From Fundidesulfovibrio terrae (lineage in GTDB: Bacteria > Desulfobacterota > Desulfovibrionia > Desulfovibrionales > Desulfovibrionaceae), in assembly GCF_022808915.1 (NCBI RefSeq), contig NZ_JAKZFS010000004.1:62001-126000 (forward strand): 64,000 bases of DNA, read 5' to 3'. Both the position numbers and the translations under genes were made by a program. Numbering within the stretch: the first letter of the stretch is position 1; each line of letters starts with the position of its first letter. The notes below the pieces were generated by a model. That model saw only the letters and a program-made list of their open reading frames with translations, ran no database searches and had not been told where the DNA came from. Of this stretch, positions 10,083 through 17,995 are shown piece by piece.

Positions 10083-10655
10083 ATGAAATCCTTCAGGCGC
10101 ACCGCCTTCTTTTTCCTGATGCTTCTGCTTGTTGCGTTTCCGGCCGTGGCAGCCAAAAAGGCCGCCCGTCAGGAAGCCGCCGCCCCCCAGGACGCCAACG
10201 CCTCCAGCCTGGTTGACTTCTTCAAGGGCGAAGCCGCCACCACCCCCAAGTCCCTGGATTTCGTCATCCAGGGCGGCTACGCCGACATACGCACCGAAAC
10301 CCCCGAATCCTCCGGCCGCTACTTCATGGCCGGCCAGTCCATCGTCGCCGTGGCCCAGGACATCTACCGCCTGGACATGACCTTCAAGAAAAAATACGAG
10401 CGCGACGTCATCGACCTGACACCGGAGTATTTCTTCACGCAGCAGCGTTCGTATTACTTCTGGTATAACGGCGGGAGCAAGATCGTCTTCAAAATCGGCG
10501 GCGGCAAGAAGGAAATCAAGATCGGCAAGAAGGAACTCACAGAAATCAAAGTGAAATCGTTGGAAACCTACAGCGTCGAAAAGACCAAGCTGCCCCTGGA
10601 CATGTCCCTCCAGGACGGCGGCACGCGCATCTACCTGCAGCTCAGATTCATTTAG
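10083..10655 (+). CDS. Exported protein of unknown function
   Basis: A 190-residue protein with a clear signal peptide (MKSFRRTAFFFLMLLLVAFPAVAA), a linker rich in Ala and Lys, then a basic domain rich in alternating Lys and hydrophobic residues (GGGKKEIKIGKKELTEIKVKS), likely beta-rich. I do not recognise a family. It is probably periplasmic. It stands alone between the DinB gene and the convergent zur gene. Confidence 0.7.
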   Translation: MKSFRRTAFFFLMLLLVAFPAVAAKKAARQEAAAPQDANASSLVDFFKGEAATTPKSLDFVIQGGYADIRTETPESSGRYFMAGQSIVAVAQDIYRLDMTFKKKYERDVIDLTPEYFFTQQRSYYFWYNGGSKIVFKIGGGKKEIKIGKKELTEIKVKSLETYSVEKTKLPLDMSLQDGGTRIYLQLRFI

Positions 10656-10662
10656 GGCGAGC

Positions 10663-10700
10663 GGACGCTCCCCGGCGGCGCCGCCGAGCAGGAGCCGTCC
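10663..10700. terminator. Strong GC hairpin between convergent genes
   Basis: The outer arms (GGACGCTCC and GGAGCCGTCC) pair with one bulged base and enclose CGGCGG/CCGCCG. There is no T run, so it is a hairpin that may aid termination rather than a classical Rho-independent terminator. Confidence 0.4.
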
Positions 10701-10781
10701 CGCCGCTCACGCACGCCATGCATCCAGCGCCTTGCTGCCGCCTTGTACCTTCGGTAGCCTCGGCGGCCAGTCCGATCCGCT

Positions 10782-11189
10782 TCACCCCCGGCACTGGGGA
10801 CAGGTGCCGTCCAGGCGCACGCTGACGTGCTCCACCCCCGCGATGTCCGCCCCCACCGTCACGGCGTCGGGCTTAAGGCACAGAAGCCTGCGGCAGCGCA
10901 GGCAGTAGAAGTGGTGGTGGTCCGGATGTCCCGGCCCGGCCGCGCAGTAGCGCAGCGACCCGTCCCCGGCCTCGTGGCGGGTGATGATGCCGTGTTCGGT
11001 CAAGGCGTCCAGGGCGCGGTAGAGCGTGACCTTGTCCATGGGCTCCTCTTCCCGGAGCCTGGCCAGCAGCGCGGGCGCGGCCAGGGCTTCCGGCGCTCCC
11101 AGAACCGCCTCCAGCACCCGCACCCGCTGGGGCGTGGCCTTGAGGGCGCTTGCCTCAAGAAGCGCCCTGGGGTCGCAGTGCGAGCACAT
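10782..11189 (-). CDS. zur: Fur-family zinc uptake regulator
   Basis: A 135-residue Fur-family metalloregulator: winged helix in residues 15-80 (KATPQRVRVLEAVL, DKVTLYRALDAL), a metal-sensing His cluster at 91-93 (PDHHHFYC) and two CxxC structural-zinc motifs (C96/C99 and C130/C133). It is the last gene of znuA-znuC-znuB-zur; its ATG overlaps the znuB stop by one base. That context makes Zur by far the likeliest identity among Fur, PerR and Zur. It would repress the operon, itself included, when zinc is plentiful, probably through the inverted repeat at 13741-13757. Confidence 0.9.
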   Translation of the reverse strand: MCSHCDPRALLEASALKATPQRVRVLEAVLGAPEALAAPALLARLREEEPMDKVTLYRALDALTEHGIITRHEAGDGSLRYCAAGPGHPDHHHFYCLRCRRLLCLKPDAVTVGADIAGVEHVSVRLDGTCPQCRG

Positions 11190-11992
11190 CAGGCGGCCCT
11201 CCTCTTGCCCAGCAGGTGGTCCAGGAAGAACCACAGCGTGGCCACGGCGATGATGCTGGCCCCGCTGGTCAGGTCGAAGGCGTAGGACAGGGCCAGCCCG
11301 GCCATGCAGAACGCCGCCGAATAGCCCGCCGACGAGAGCATCATCCCCCCCAGCGACCGGCAGCGCCGCTCGGCCAGATAGGGCGGGATGGTCAAAAGCG
11401 CGATCACCAGGATAAGCCCCACCACGCGGATGATCATGACCACCGAGGCCGCGATCATGGCCAGCATGGCGAAGTGCAGGAACTTGACCGGCACGCCGCG
11501 CAGCCCGGCGAATTCCGGGTCGAAGCTCATGGCCATGAAGCCCCGGTAGTAGAGGGTTGCGGCCGCCAGCAGCAGGGCGTCCAGGCCCGCCATGAGCAGC
11601 AGGTCGGAGGAGGGCACGGCCAGGATGGACCCGAACAAAAAGCTCATGAGGTCCACGTTGTAGCCGTGGGTCAGGTCCATGAGGATGATGCCGAAGGCCA
11701 TGCCCGCGGCCCACAGGACGCCGACCACGGTGTCGGCGCGCTCCCTGCGTCCGAAGGTCACCGTGGCCATGATGGCCGACACGCCCAGGCTGAAGGCGAT
11801 GGTCACGGGCAGCACGGGAAGGCCCAGGAAAAAGGCCAGCCCCACGCCGCCGTATGCCGCGTGGGAGATGCCGCCCGCCACGAACACCACCCGGTTCACC
11901 ACCACCAGGCTGCCGATGACTCCGCAGGCGATGCTGGCCAGCAGTCCCGCCAGGATGGCGTGGCGCATGAAGTCGAAGGAGAGGATGTCCAT
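11189..11992 (-). CDS. znuB: Zinc ABC transporter permease
   Basis: A 267-residue ABC-3 family metal permease with about eight membrane helices (for example GLLASIACGVIGSLVVVNR and VGLILVIALLTIPPYLA). It forms the inner-membrane channel for Zn(II), receiving metal from ZnuA and driven by ZnuC. Its ATG overlaps the znuC stop (TGATG) and its stop overlaps the zur start in the same way, so the three are translationally coupled. A manganese- or iron-type permease is possible by sequence alone; the Fur-like regulator and His-rich binding protein favour zinc. Confidence 0.9.
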   Translation of the reverse strand: MDILSFDFMRHAILAGLLASIACGVIGSLVVVNRVVFVAGGISHAAYGGVGLAFFLGLPVLPVTIAFSLGVSAIMATVTFGRRERADTVVGVLWAAGMAFGIILMDLTHGYNVDLMSFLFGSILAVPSSDLLLMAGLDALLLAAATLYYRGFMAMSFDPEFAGLRGVPVKFLHFAMLAMIAASVVMIIRVVGLILVIALLTIPPYLAERRCRSLGGMMLSSAGYSAAFCMAGLALSYAFDLTSGASIIAVATLWFFLDHLLGKRRAA

Positions 11993-12771
11993 CACGGCTT
12001 CACCTCGTGGCGCGGAAGAATCCTGTGGGGAATGCCGTGGGCGATGAGCTCCACCGGGCAGCCATGGGGGCCGCACTGGTACATCATGCCGAACATCTCG
12101 GGGGTAATCTCCGGGCGGGGATGGAAGTGCACGGTGCGGTTGACGCAGACCACGCTTGTGACATGGCGCGAGATCACCGAGATGTCGTGGCTCACGAGCA
12201 CCACGGTGAGGCTCTTGGCCAGCTCGCCCAGAAGCTCCTGGAGCGAAGCCCTGCCTTCGGGATCGACGCTCGCGGTGGGCTCGTCCAGAAGGAGCAGCTC
12301 CGGGCCGCAGGCCAGGGCGCGGGCGATGAACACCCGCTGGCGCTGTCCGCCCGAGAGGTCGCCCAGGGCCTTGTCCGCCAGATGCGCCGCGCCCACGCGC
12401 GCAAGGCATTCCAGGGCCTTGTCCCGGTCGGCCTTGGGCCACCAGGGCCAGTAGGAGCGCTGCGTGAGCCTGCCCATGAGCACGGTCTGCAGCACGCTTA
12501 TGGGAAAGGCCCGGCCGCTGGCCGTGAACTGCGGCATGTAGCCCACCCGGCCCGAGGCCCGGGACGGCTCCCCGCCCAGCACCCTGACCGTGCCGGAGGA
12601 CGGCTGGATGAGCCCCAGCAGCAGCTTGAGAAGGGTGGTCTTGCCGCCCCCGTTGGGGCCGAGCACGGCCAGGTATTCGCCCTTGGGCACGTGAAGGCTC
12701 ACGTCCTGGAGGGCGGGGGAGACGTCGTAGCCGTAGCTGACGCCCGAGAGTTCGATGGCGGATTCGTTCAT
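11992..12771 (-). CDS. znuC: Zinc ABC transporter ATP-binding protein
   Basis: A 259-residue ABC ATPase of the metal-uptake type: Walker A GPNGGGKTT at residues 38-46, signature LSGGQRQR near 140, Walker B LLLLDEPTASVD near 158, and the switch His in VLVSHDIS. The C-terminal part contains His and Cys (MYQCGPHGCP), as in several ZnuC proteins. It powers zinc import through ZnuB. It follows znuA by about 34 bases and overlaps znuB. Confidence 0.92.
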   Translation of the reverse strand: MNESAIELSGVSYGYDVSPALQDVSLHVPKGEYLAVLGPNGGGKTTLLKLLLGLIQPSSGTVRVLGGEPSRASGRVGYMPQFTASGRAFPISVLQTVLMGRLTQRSYWPWWPKADRDKALECLARVGAAHLADKALGDLSGGQRQRVFIARALACGPELLLLDEPTASVDPEGRASLQELLGELAKSLTVVLVSHDISVISRHVTSVVCVNRTVHFHPRPEITPEMFGMMYQCGPHGCPVELIAHGIPHRILPRHEVKP

Positions 12772-12805
12772 GGGTCCTCGTGGCCGGTCGGGTTCGCGCC
12801 CGGGT

Positions 12806-13708
12806 CTACTTCCTTAGCGCATCCGCCAGGGAGTTGGCTACCGCTAGCAGATTGGCGGACCAGTCCGGGGCCAGATCGTCGGCTTCCACCAGCTTGGCTC
12901 CGATGGCCTCGGCCACGGTCTGGGCGGACTTGCGCGAAAACTGCGGCTGCACGAACACCACCCTGGCCTTGGACGCCTTGGCGTGCTCCACCAGTTCCTT
13001 GAGCTTGCGCGGACCGGGTTCCTTCCCGCCGGACTCGATGGCCTGCTCCTTGAGGCCGTAGTCGCGGGCGAAATAGGCCCAGGCCGGATGGAACACGATG
13101 AATTCGCTCCCGGCGGGGACGCCCTCCAGGATCTTGCGGATCCGGGCGTCGAGCGCGTCGATCTCGGCCTGGAGCGCGGCCAGGTTGGCGGCGTAGGCGC
13201 CCGCGTTGGCCGGGTCGGCCTGGGTCAGCGCCCGGGCGATATTCACGGCCTGCACCTTGGCCAGGGACGGAGAGGTCCAGGTGTGCACGTCCATCTCCTT
13301 CTCGGAGTGCTCGTGCGGTTTGCCGTCGTGGTCCTCGTGGTGTTCGTCCATGGGCATGAGTTCGATGCCCGCCAGGGTGTCGGCCACCGTGAGGCCGGAG
13401 TTGGTCTTGGCCAGCTTGGGCAGCCAGGTCTGCTCGAACTCCACGCCCTGGGCCAGGTAGAGCCGGGCCTTGGCCGCCTGGACCATCTGGCTGGGCTTGG
13501 GCTCGAAGGAGTGGGCGTCGGCTCCGGGCTGGACCATGACGCTCACCTCGGCCAGGGGGCCGGCGAGTCTCTCCACGAGATATTTCTGGGGCGCCACGCT
13601 CACCATCACCGGCAGCGGAGCGGCCAGGGCCGGGGCGGCCCCGAGCGCCAGGGCCAGCGCCAGCAGCAGGGCTGCGAGCGCGGAAGATCCCGCGTGTGTG
13701 CGTTTCAT
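12806..13708 (-). CDS. znuA: Zinc ABC transporter periplasmic binding protein
   Basis: A 300-residue cluster A-I metal-binding protein with a Sec signal peptide (ending ALAAPLP). Zinc ligands expected for ZnuA are visible: H66 in GADAHSFEP, H142 in DVHTWTSP and a third His in VFHPAWAYF. A His/Asp-rich flexible loop lies between them (DEHHEDHDGKPHEHSEKE, residues 121-138), the hallmark that separates zinc-specific members from manganese binders. It is the first gene of the operon, with the proposed Zur operator 33 bases upstream of its ATG. Confidence 0.93.
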   Translation of the reverse strand: MKRTHAGSSALAALLLALALALGAAPALAAPLPVMVSVAPQKYLVERLAGPLAEVSVMVQPGADAHSFEPKPSQMVQAAKARLYLAQGVEFEQTWLPKLAKTNSGLTVADTLAGIELMPMDEHHEDHDGKPHEHSEKEMDVHTWTSPSLAKVQAVNIARALTQADPANAGAYAANLAALQAEIDALDARIRKILEGVPAGSEFIVFHPAWAYFARDYGLKEQAIESGGKEPGPRKLKELVEHAKASKARVVFVQPQFSRKSAQTVAEAIGAKLVEADDLAPDWSANLLAVANSLADALRK

Positions 13709-13740
13709 GCCATCCTCCGGGGAATGTGTCTGGGCGTGAG

Positions 13741-13757
13741 ATGCAACTTGGTTGCAT
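13741..13757. promoter_or_regulatory. Proposed Zur operator
   Basis: Perfect inverted repeat ATGCAAC-TTG-GTTGCAT, 33 bases upstream of the znuA start codon. Symmetry, position at the head of an operon ending in a Fur-family gene and size fit a Fur-family site. No second copy was seen in the window. Confidence 0.75.
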
Positions 13758-13795
13758 TGATGTCAACGGAAAAGGGTGTTGACGGGTGGCCAGTA

Positions 13796-13816
13796 ACACG
13801 ATTACATGTTTCGTGT
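13796..13816. promoter_or_regulatory. Inverted repeat between znuA and cbiM
   Basis: Arms ACACGA and TCGTGT separated by nine bases, about 150 bases upstream of cbiM and 90 upstream of znuA. It could bind a nickel/cobalt regulator or be chance; the GTAACAC overlapping its left edge resembles NikR half-sites, but a matching right half is not present. Confidence 0.35.
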
Positions 13817-13964
13817 GTGAGTGGTGGGCGCATCCTCCCCTGCCTCAGGACAGGGTAGGGAAGGCAACCCGCGCCTTACTGCTGGCGTGCTTGGCGTGAG
13901 CCTGACATTAAACCTCTTCGTGGGCGCTCAGCTCTCGGGGCGAAAGATCCGCAGGCGTTAAGCG

Positions 13965-14555
13965 ATGCATATTTCCGAAGGAGTGCTCTCCGCCCCGGTG
14001 CTTGCCGGGGGCGCGGTGTTGGCCGCGGCCGGAGTGGCCGTGGGCATCAGGAAGCTGGACGGCGAAGCCCTGGTGCGCACGGGCATCCTGTCCTCCGCCT
14101 TCTTCGCCGCGAGCCTGATCCATCTGCCCATCGGGCCCACAAGCATCCACCTGATCCTTTCCGGCCTCATGGGGGCCATGCTCGGCTGGGCCGCGTTCCC
14201 GGCCATCTTCGTGGGGCTTCTCCTGCAGGCGCTGCTCTTCCAGTTTGGCGGGCTCACCGTGCTTGGCGTCAACGCAGTGGTCATGGGGCTGCCCGCCGTG
14301 GTCTGCGGGCTGGCCGTGCGCCCGTTTCTCAAGAAGTCCGGGGTGGTGTTCACCGCCGCGTCCTTCGCCTGCGGGGCGCTGGCCATCCTGGGCAGCCTGG
14401 TCCTGCTCTATCTCTCCCTGGTGCTCTCGGGCGACGCCCTGTCCGTGTTCGCGAACCTGTTCTTCTGGGCGCATCTGGCCCTCATGGGCATCGAGGGGGC
14501 CATCACCATGGTCATACTGGGATTCCTCAAGCGCATGCGCCCGGAGCTTTTGTGA
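13965..14555 (+). CDS. cbiM: Energy-coupling factor S component for cobalt/nickel
   Basis: A 196-residue membrane protein, the substrate-capture subunit of a cobalt or nickel ECF transporter. It begins MHISEG, the conserved N-terminus whose free amine and His2 coordinate the metal, and contains the family stretch HLPIGPTSIHLILSGLMG. It has about six membrane helices. It is followed by overlapping cbiQ and cbiO genes. No separate CbiN or NikN is present. Co versus Ni cannot be decided from sequence. Confidence 0.9.
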   Translation: MHISEGVLSAPVLAGGAVLAAAGVAVGIRKLDGEALVRTGILSSAFFAASLIHLPIGPTSIHLILSGLMGAMLGWAAFPAIFVGLLLQALLFQFGGLTVLGVNAVVMGLPAVVCGLAVRPFLKKSGVVFTAASFACGALAILGSLVLLYLSLVLSGDALSVFANLFFWAHLALMGIEGAITMVILGFLKRMRPELL

Positions 14556-15265
14556 GCGGCCTCGACGCCCGTTCCCGCCTCCTCTGCGCGCTGTGCGTCT
14601 CGGTGGCGGTGGCCGTGTGCCACGGCTGGCCTGCGGCGTATCTGGGCCTCGCTTGCGGGATCGCGGCGTTGGCGCTCGGCGACCGGCAGTGGGGCCGCCT
14701 AGTCAGGCGCCTGGCCCTGGTGAACGTCTTCTTCGCGGGCATCCTGGTCACGGTCCCCCTGGCCGTGCCCGGCGACGCCCTCGTCATGCTGGGTCGCGTG
14801 CCCTTCACCCGCCAGGGGCTCCTGCTGGCCCTGCACATGGCCGCCAAGGGCAACGCCATCTTCCTGGTGTTCTGGGGCCTGGTGCGCCCGCTCTCGCCTC
14901 CCCGGCTCGGTTCGGCGCTCTCGGCGCTGGGCGTGCCGGACAAGCTCTGCCTGATCCTCTCGCTCACCTACCGCTACCTGGACCTCATGCGCCACGAGTG
15001 GGACCGCCTGGTCACCTCGGCCAGGCTGCGCGGCTTCACCCCTGGCACCAGCCGCCGGGCCTGGCGCACCTACGGGCTCATGCTGGCGCTTCTGTTCATG
15101 CGCGCCCTGGACCGCTCCACGGCCATCCATCAGGCCATGGTCTGCCGGGGCTTCGATGGACGCTTCCGGAGCCTGGGCGGGCTCCGCTGGAACGGAGCGG
15201 ACACCGCCCTCGCCGTGGCCGGCCTACTGGCCGTGGCCGGGATAACCGTGTTGGAGGTTGCGTGA
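14552..15265 (+). CDS. cbiQ: Energy-coupling factor transmembrane (T) component
   Basis: A 237-residue T component linking CbiM to the ATPase. It is a polytopic protein with the conserved coupling segment containing RLRGFTPG (TSARLRGFTP near residue 153) and a second Arg-Gly motif, MVCRGFDGRFRSL, both characteristic of CbiQ/EcfT coupling helices. The GTG start overlaps the cbiM stop by four bases (GTGA), so translation is coupled. Confidence 0.9.
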   Translation: MSGLDARSRLLCALCVSVAVAVCHGWPAAYLGLACGIAALALGDRQWGRLVRRLALVNVFFAGILVTVPLAVPGDALVMLGRVPFTRQGLLLALHMAAKGNAIFLVFWGLVRPLSPPRLGSALSALGVPDKLCLILSLTYRYLDLMRHEWDRLVTSARLRGFTPGTSRRAWRTYGLMLALLFMRALDRSTAIHQAMVCRGFDGRFRSLGGLRWNGADTALAVAGLLAVAGITVLEVA

Positions 15266-15972
15266 GTCTGTTGGAGATCGAGAATCTGTGTTGCGGCTAC
15301 AACGGCCGTGAGGTGCTCCAGGGCCTGAGCCTCTCGATGGTTCCCGGTGCGCGCGTGGGGCTGGCCGGGCACACCGGCAGCGGCAAGACCACGCTCCTCA
15401 AGACCGTCATGGGCCTTCTGCGCCCCAAGTCCGGCAGCGTGCGCGTGGAAGGGTGCGAGTGCCGCCAGGAGCGCGACTTCGCCCAGGCCCGCCGGGTGCT
15501 CGGATACCTGTTCCAGAACCCAGACGACCAACTCTTCTGCCCGACCGTCCTCGAGGACGTGGCCTTCGGGCCCCTCAATCTGGGCGTCGCCCCGGACGAA
15601 GCCAGGGACAGAGCCGGGCAGTGCCTCGCGGCCGTGGGGCTGGCCGGGTTCGAGGACCGGCTCACCCATTGCCTGTCCGGCGGCGAGAAGCGCTTGGCCT
15701 CCCTGGCCGGGGTGCTGGCCATGCGCCCCAAGGCTCTTCTTTTGGACGAGCCCACCACCGGCCTGGACCCCGCGAGCAAGGCCCGCGTGGCCGAGGTGCT
15801 CTGCGGGCTTGATCTGGCGCTGCTGATCGTGTCCCACGAATGGGATTTCCTGACGCAGGTGACGGCTCGGTATTACGTTCTGTCGCACGGGCACCTGCAC
15901 GAAGCCGCCGAGGCCCCCCACGTGCACCGCCACGTGCACGCCCTGGGCGAAGTGCCGCACAGCCACGAATAA
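15262..15972 (+). CDS. cbiO: Energy-coupling factor ATPase with His-rich tail
   Basis: A 236-residue ECF ATPase: Walker A GHTGSGKTT (residues 36-44), Q-loop FQNPDDQLF, signature LSGGEKR near 135, Walker B LLLDEPTTGLDP. The GTG start overlaps the cbiQ stop (GTGA). The last ~30 residues are unusual, with His repeated in HGHLHEA, PHVHRHVHA and PHSHE, nine His in all. Such a tail is not part of the ATPase fold and could bind the transported metal in the cytoplasm. Confidence 0.9.
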   Translation: MSLLEIENLCCGYNGREVLQGLSLSMVPGARVGLAGHTGSGKTTLLKTVMGLLRPKSGSVRVEGCECRQERDFAQARRVLGYLFQNPDDQLFCPTVLEDVAFGPLNLGVAPDEARDRAGQCLAAVGLAGFEDRLTHCLSGGEKRLASLAGVLAMRPKALLLDEPTTGLDPASKARVAEVLCGLDLALLIVSHEWDFLTQVTARYYVLSHGHLHEAAEAPHVHRHVHALGEVPHSHE

Positions 15973-15995
15973 GAAAAAGGCGGGAAGAGGAAGAG

Positions 15996-16050
15996 GCCTC
16001 CGGCGGCCAAAGGAACTTCGTTCCTTTGGAATCCTTTACCGCTTCGCGGG
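15996..16050. repeat. Dispersed intergenic hairpin repeat, copy A
   Basis: Perfect 10-bp hairpin CCAAAGGAAC-TTC-GTTCCTTTGG (16007-16029) preceded by GCCTCCGGCGG and followed by AATCC and the TTCGCGGG module. Same element as at 22500, 39080, 56440 and 57155. Confidence 0.8.
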
Positions 16051-16070
16051 AGTCGGGAACGGTTCTGAAA

Positions 16071-16112
16071 ATGAAAACGGGGAGCATGCCAGGCATGCTC
16101 CCCGTTCTTGTT
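16071..16112. terminator. Bidirectional terminator between cbiO and ilvD
   Basis: Perfect 13-bp stem (16077-16089 with 16093-16105), loop CAG, flanked by AAAA on the left and TTCTTGTTT on the right, so it can terminate both convergent genes. Confidence 0.85.
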
Positions 16113-16128
16113 TGAGGCAGAGAGCGGG

Positions 16129-17790
16129 CTACTTGTAGGCCGCGCCCTGGGCCGCGGACTTCACCGACCGGGCGTAGCGACGAAGCAGTCCGGAGGGCAG
16201 GGGCTTTTCCACAGGCTTGAAGGCCGCGCGGCGGGCGGCGAACTCCTCCTCGGAGATGGCCAGGTCAAGCTTGCGCGCGGGAATGTCGATCACGATGGTG
16301 TCGCCGTCGCGCACCAGCCCGATGGGCCCGCCCTCGGCCGCCTCGGGGGAGACGTGCCCGATGGCCGGGCCGCGCGTGCCGCCCGAGAAGCGCCCGTCCG
16401 TGATCAAGGCCACGTCCGAGCCCAGGCCCATGCCCATGATGGCCGCCGTGGGCGAGAGCATCTCGCGCATGCCCGGGCCGCCCTGGGGGCCTTCGTAGCG
16501 GATGATGATGGCCTGTCCCTTGACGATCTCGCCGGCCAGGATGGCCGCGTAGGCGTCCTCTTCGGAGTCGAAGCACCGGGCCGTGAGGCTGCGCTGCATC
16601 ATCTCCGGGGCCACGGCCGACTGCTTCACCACCGCGCCGTCCGGGGCGAGAGATCCCTTGAGCACGGCGATGCCGCCCTGCTGCGAATAGGGGGTGTCCA
16701 CGCGGATGACGTCCGGGTCCGCGATGCGGGGCTTAAGCTCGGCCAGGTTCTCGCCCACGGTCTTGCCGGTGACGGTCAGCGCCGAGGTGTCGATGAGGCC
16801 CTTTGAGGCCAGGGCGTTCATCACCGCCGGGATGCCGCCGGCGCGGTGCAGGTCCTCGATGTGATGGTGGCCCGCAGGGGAGAGCTTGCACAGGTTGGGG
16901 GTCTTGGCGCTCACCTGGTCGAAGATGTCCAGGGTGAGGTCCAGCCCGGCCTCGGCGAAGATGGCCGGCAGGTGCAGCACCGTGTTGGTGGAGCAGCCCA
17001 GGGCCATGTCCATGGTCACGGCGTTGGCCACCGAGGCCTTGGTGACGATGTCGCGGGGCTTGATGTCCTTTTTCAGCAGGTCCATCACCAGCATGCCCGC
17101 GCGCTTGGCCAGGCGCACGCGGTCGGCGGTCACGGCGGGGACGGTGCCGTTTCCGGGCAGGGCCAGGCCGATGGACTCGGAGAGGCAGTTCATGGAGTTG
17201 GCCGTGAACATGCCCGAGCACGAGCCGCAGCCCGGGCAGGCCTTGCACTCCAGGTCAGCGAGCTCGGATTCGTCCATCTGGCCCTGCTTGACCTTGCCCA
17301 CGGCCTCGAACACGCTGATGAGGTCCACAGGGCCCCCGGCCGAGGCCCCGGCCAGCATGGGGCCGCCGGAAATGAGGATCGAGGGGATGTTCAGCCGGAG
17401 CATGGCCATGAGCATGGCCGGCACGGTCTTGTCGCAGTTGGGGATCAACACCAGCGCGTCGAAGGGGTGCGCCGTGGCCATGATCTCGATGGAGTCGGCG
17501 ATGATCTCGCGGCTGGGCAGCGAAAAGCGCATGCCCGCGTGGTTCATAGCCAGGCCGTCGCACACGCCGATGACCGGGAACTCCATGGGGGTTCCTCCGG
17601 CCATGCGCACGCCTGCCTTGGCGGCGGTGGCGATGGTGTCCAGGTGGATATGTCCGGGAACGACCTCGTTGGCGGAGTTGACGATGCCCACCAGGGGGCG
17701 GTCGATCTCCTCGCGGGTGAGCCCGAGTGCGTGAAGAAGGGAACGGTGGGGGGCCTTCTCGACCCCGCCGGTCATGAGCTTGCTGCGCAT
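16129..17790 (-). CDS. ilvD: Dihydroxy-acid dehydratase
   Basis: A 553-residue cytoplasmic Fe-S dehydratase of branched-chain amino acid and pantothenate synthesis; it converts 2,3-dihydroxy-isovalerate and -methylvalerate to the 2-oxo acids. Cluster-binding cysteines appear in [12 protein letters not shown] and [17 protein letters not shown], and the C-terminal [20 protein letters not shown] motif is intact. Length is normal for IlvD. The ATG at 17790 is preceded by AAGGA and the protein starts MRSKLMTGG as in homologues; upstream in-frame ATGs add unrelated sequence. It is monocistronic. Confidence 0.95.
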   Translation of the reverse strand: MRSKLMTGGVEKAPHRSLLHALGLTREEIDRPLVGIVNSANEVVPGHIHLDTIATAAKAGVRMAGGTPMEFPVIGVCDGLAMNHAGMRFSLPSREIIADSIEIMATAHPFDALVLIPNCDKTVPAMLMAMLRLNIPSILISGGPMLAGASAGGPVDLISVFEAVGKVKQGQMDESELADLECKACPGCGSCSGMFTANSMNCLSESIGLALPGNGTVPAVTADRVRLAKRAGMLVMDLLKKDIKPRDIVTKASVANAVTMDMALGCSTNTVLHLPAIFAEAGLDLTLDIFDQVSAKTPNLCKLSPAGHHHIEDLHRAGGIPAVMNALASKGLIDTSALTVTGKTVGENLAELKPRIADPDVIRVDTPYSQQGGIAVLKGSLAPDGAVVKQSAVAPEMMQRSLTARCFDSEEDAYAAILAGEIVKGQAIIIRYEGPQGGPGMREMLSPTAAIMGMGLGSDVALITDGRFSGGTRGPAIGHVSPEAAEGGPIGLVRDGDTIVIDIPARKLDLAISEEEFAARRAAFKPVEKPLPSGLLRRYARSVKSAAQGAAYK

Positions 17791-17995
17791 AGGAATTCCT
17801 TGGGGTGGGATGGGTTCGGGATAGCCCCAAAGGGATTCGATGTCATCCGTGAATTCGGCTGGTCGCTTCGGCCGTGTGGCCCTGTTGTGCTTTTTCACGA
17901 ATAGTGGAAAAACACATGAGAGTCGTCCGTCATGCGGCCGGATTCCTTCCGGCCCGGCGGCTGATTGAGGATTACTGCGCTCTGGAGACGTCCGC

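Noticed and set aside
13758-13964. Cobalamin or nickel-cobalt riboswitch ahead of cbiM
   Set aside because: No B12 box was found and only one GGACAG element is present, whereas known NiCo switches have several. Kept only as an unexplained leader.
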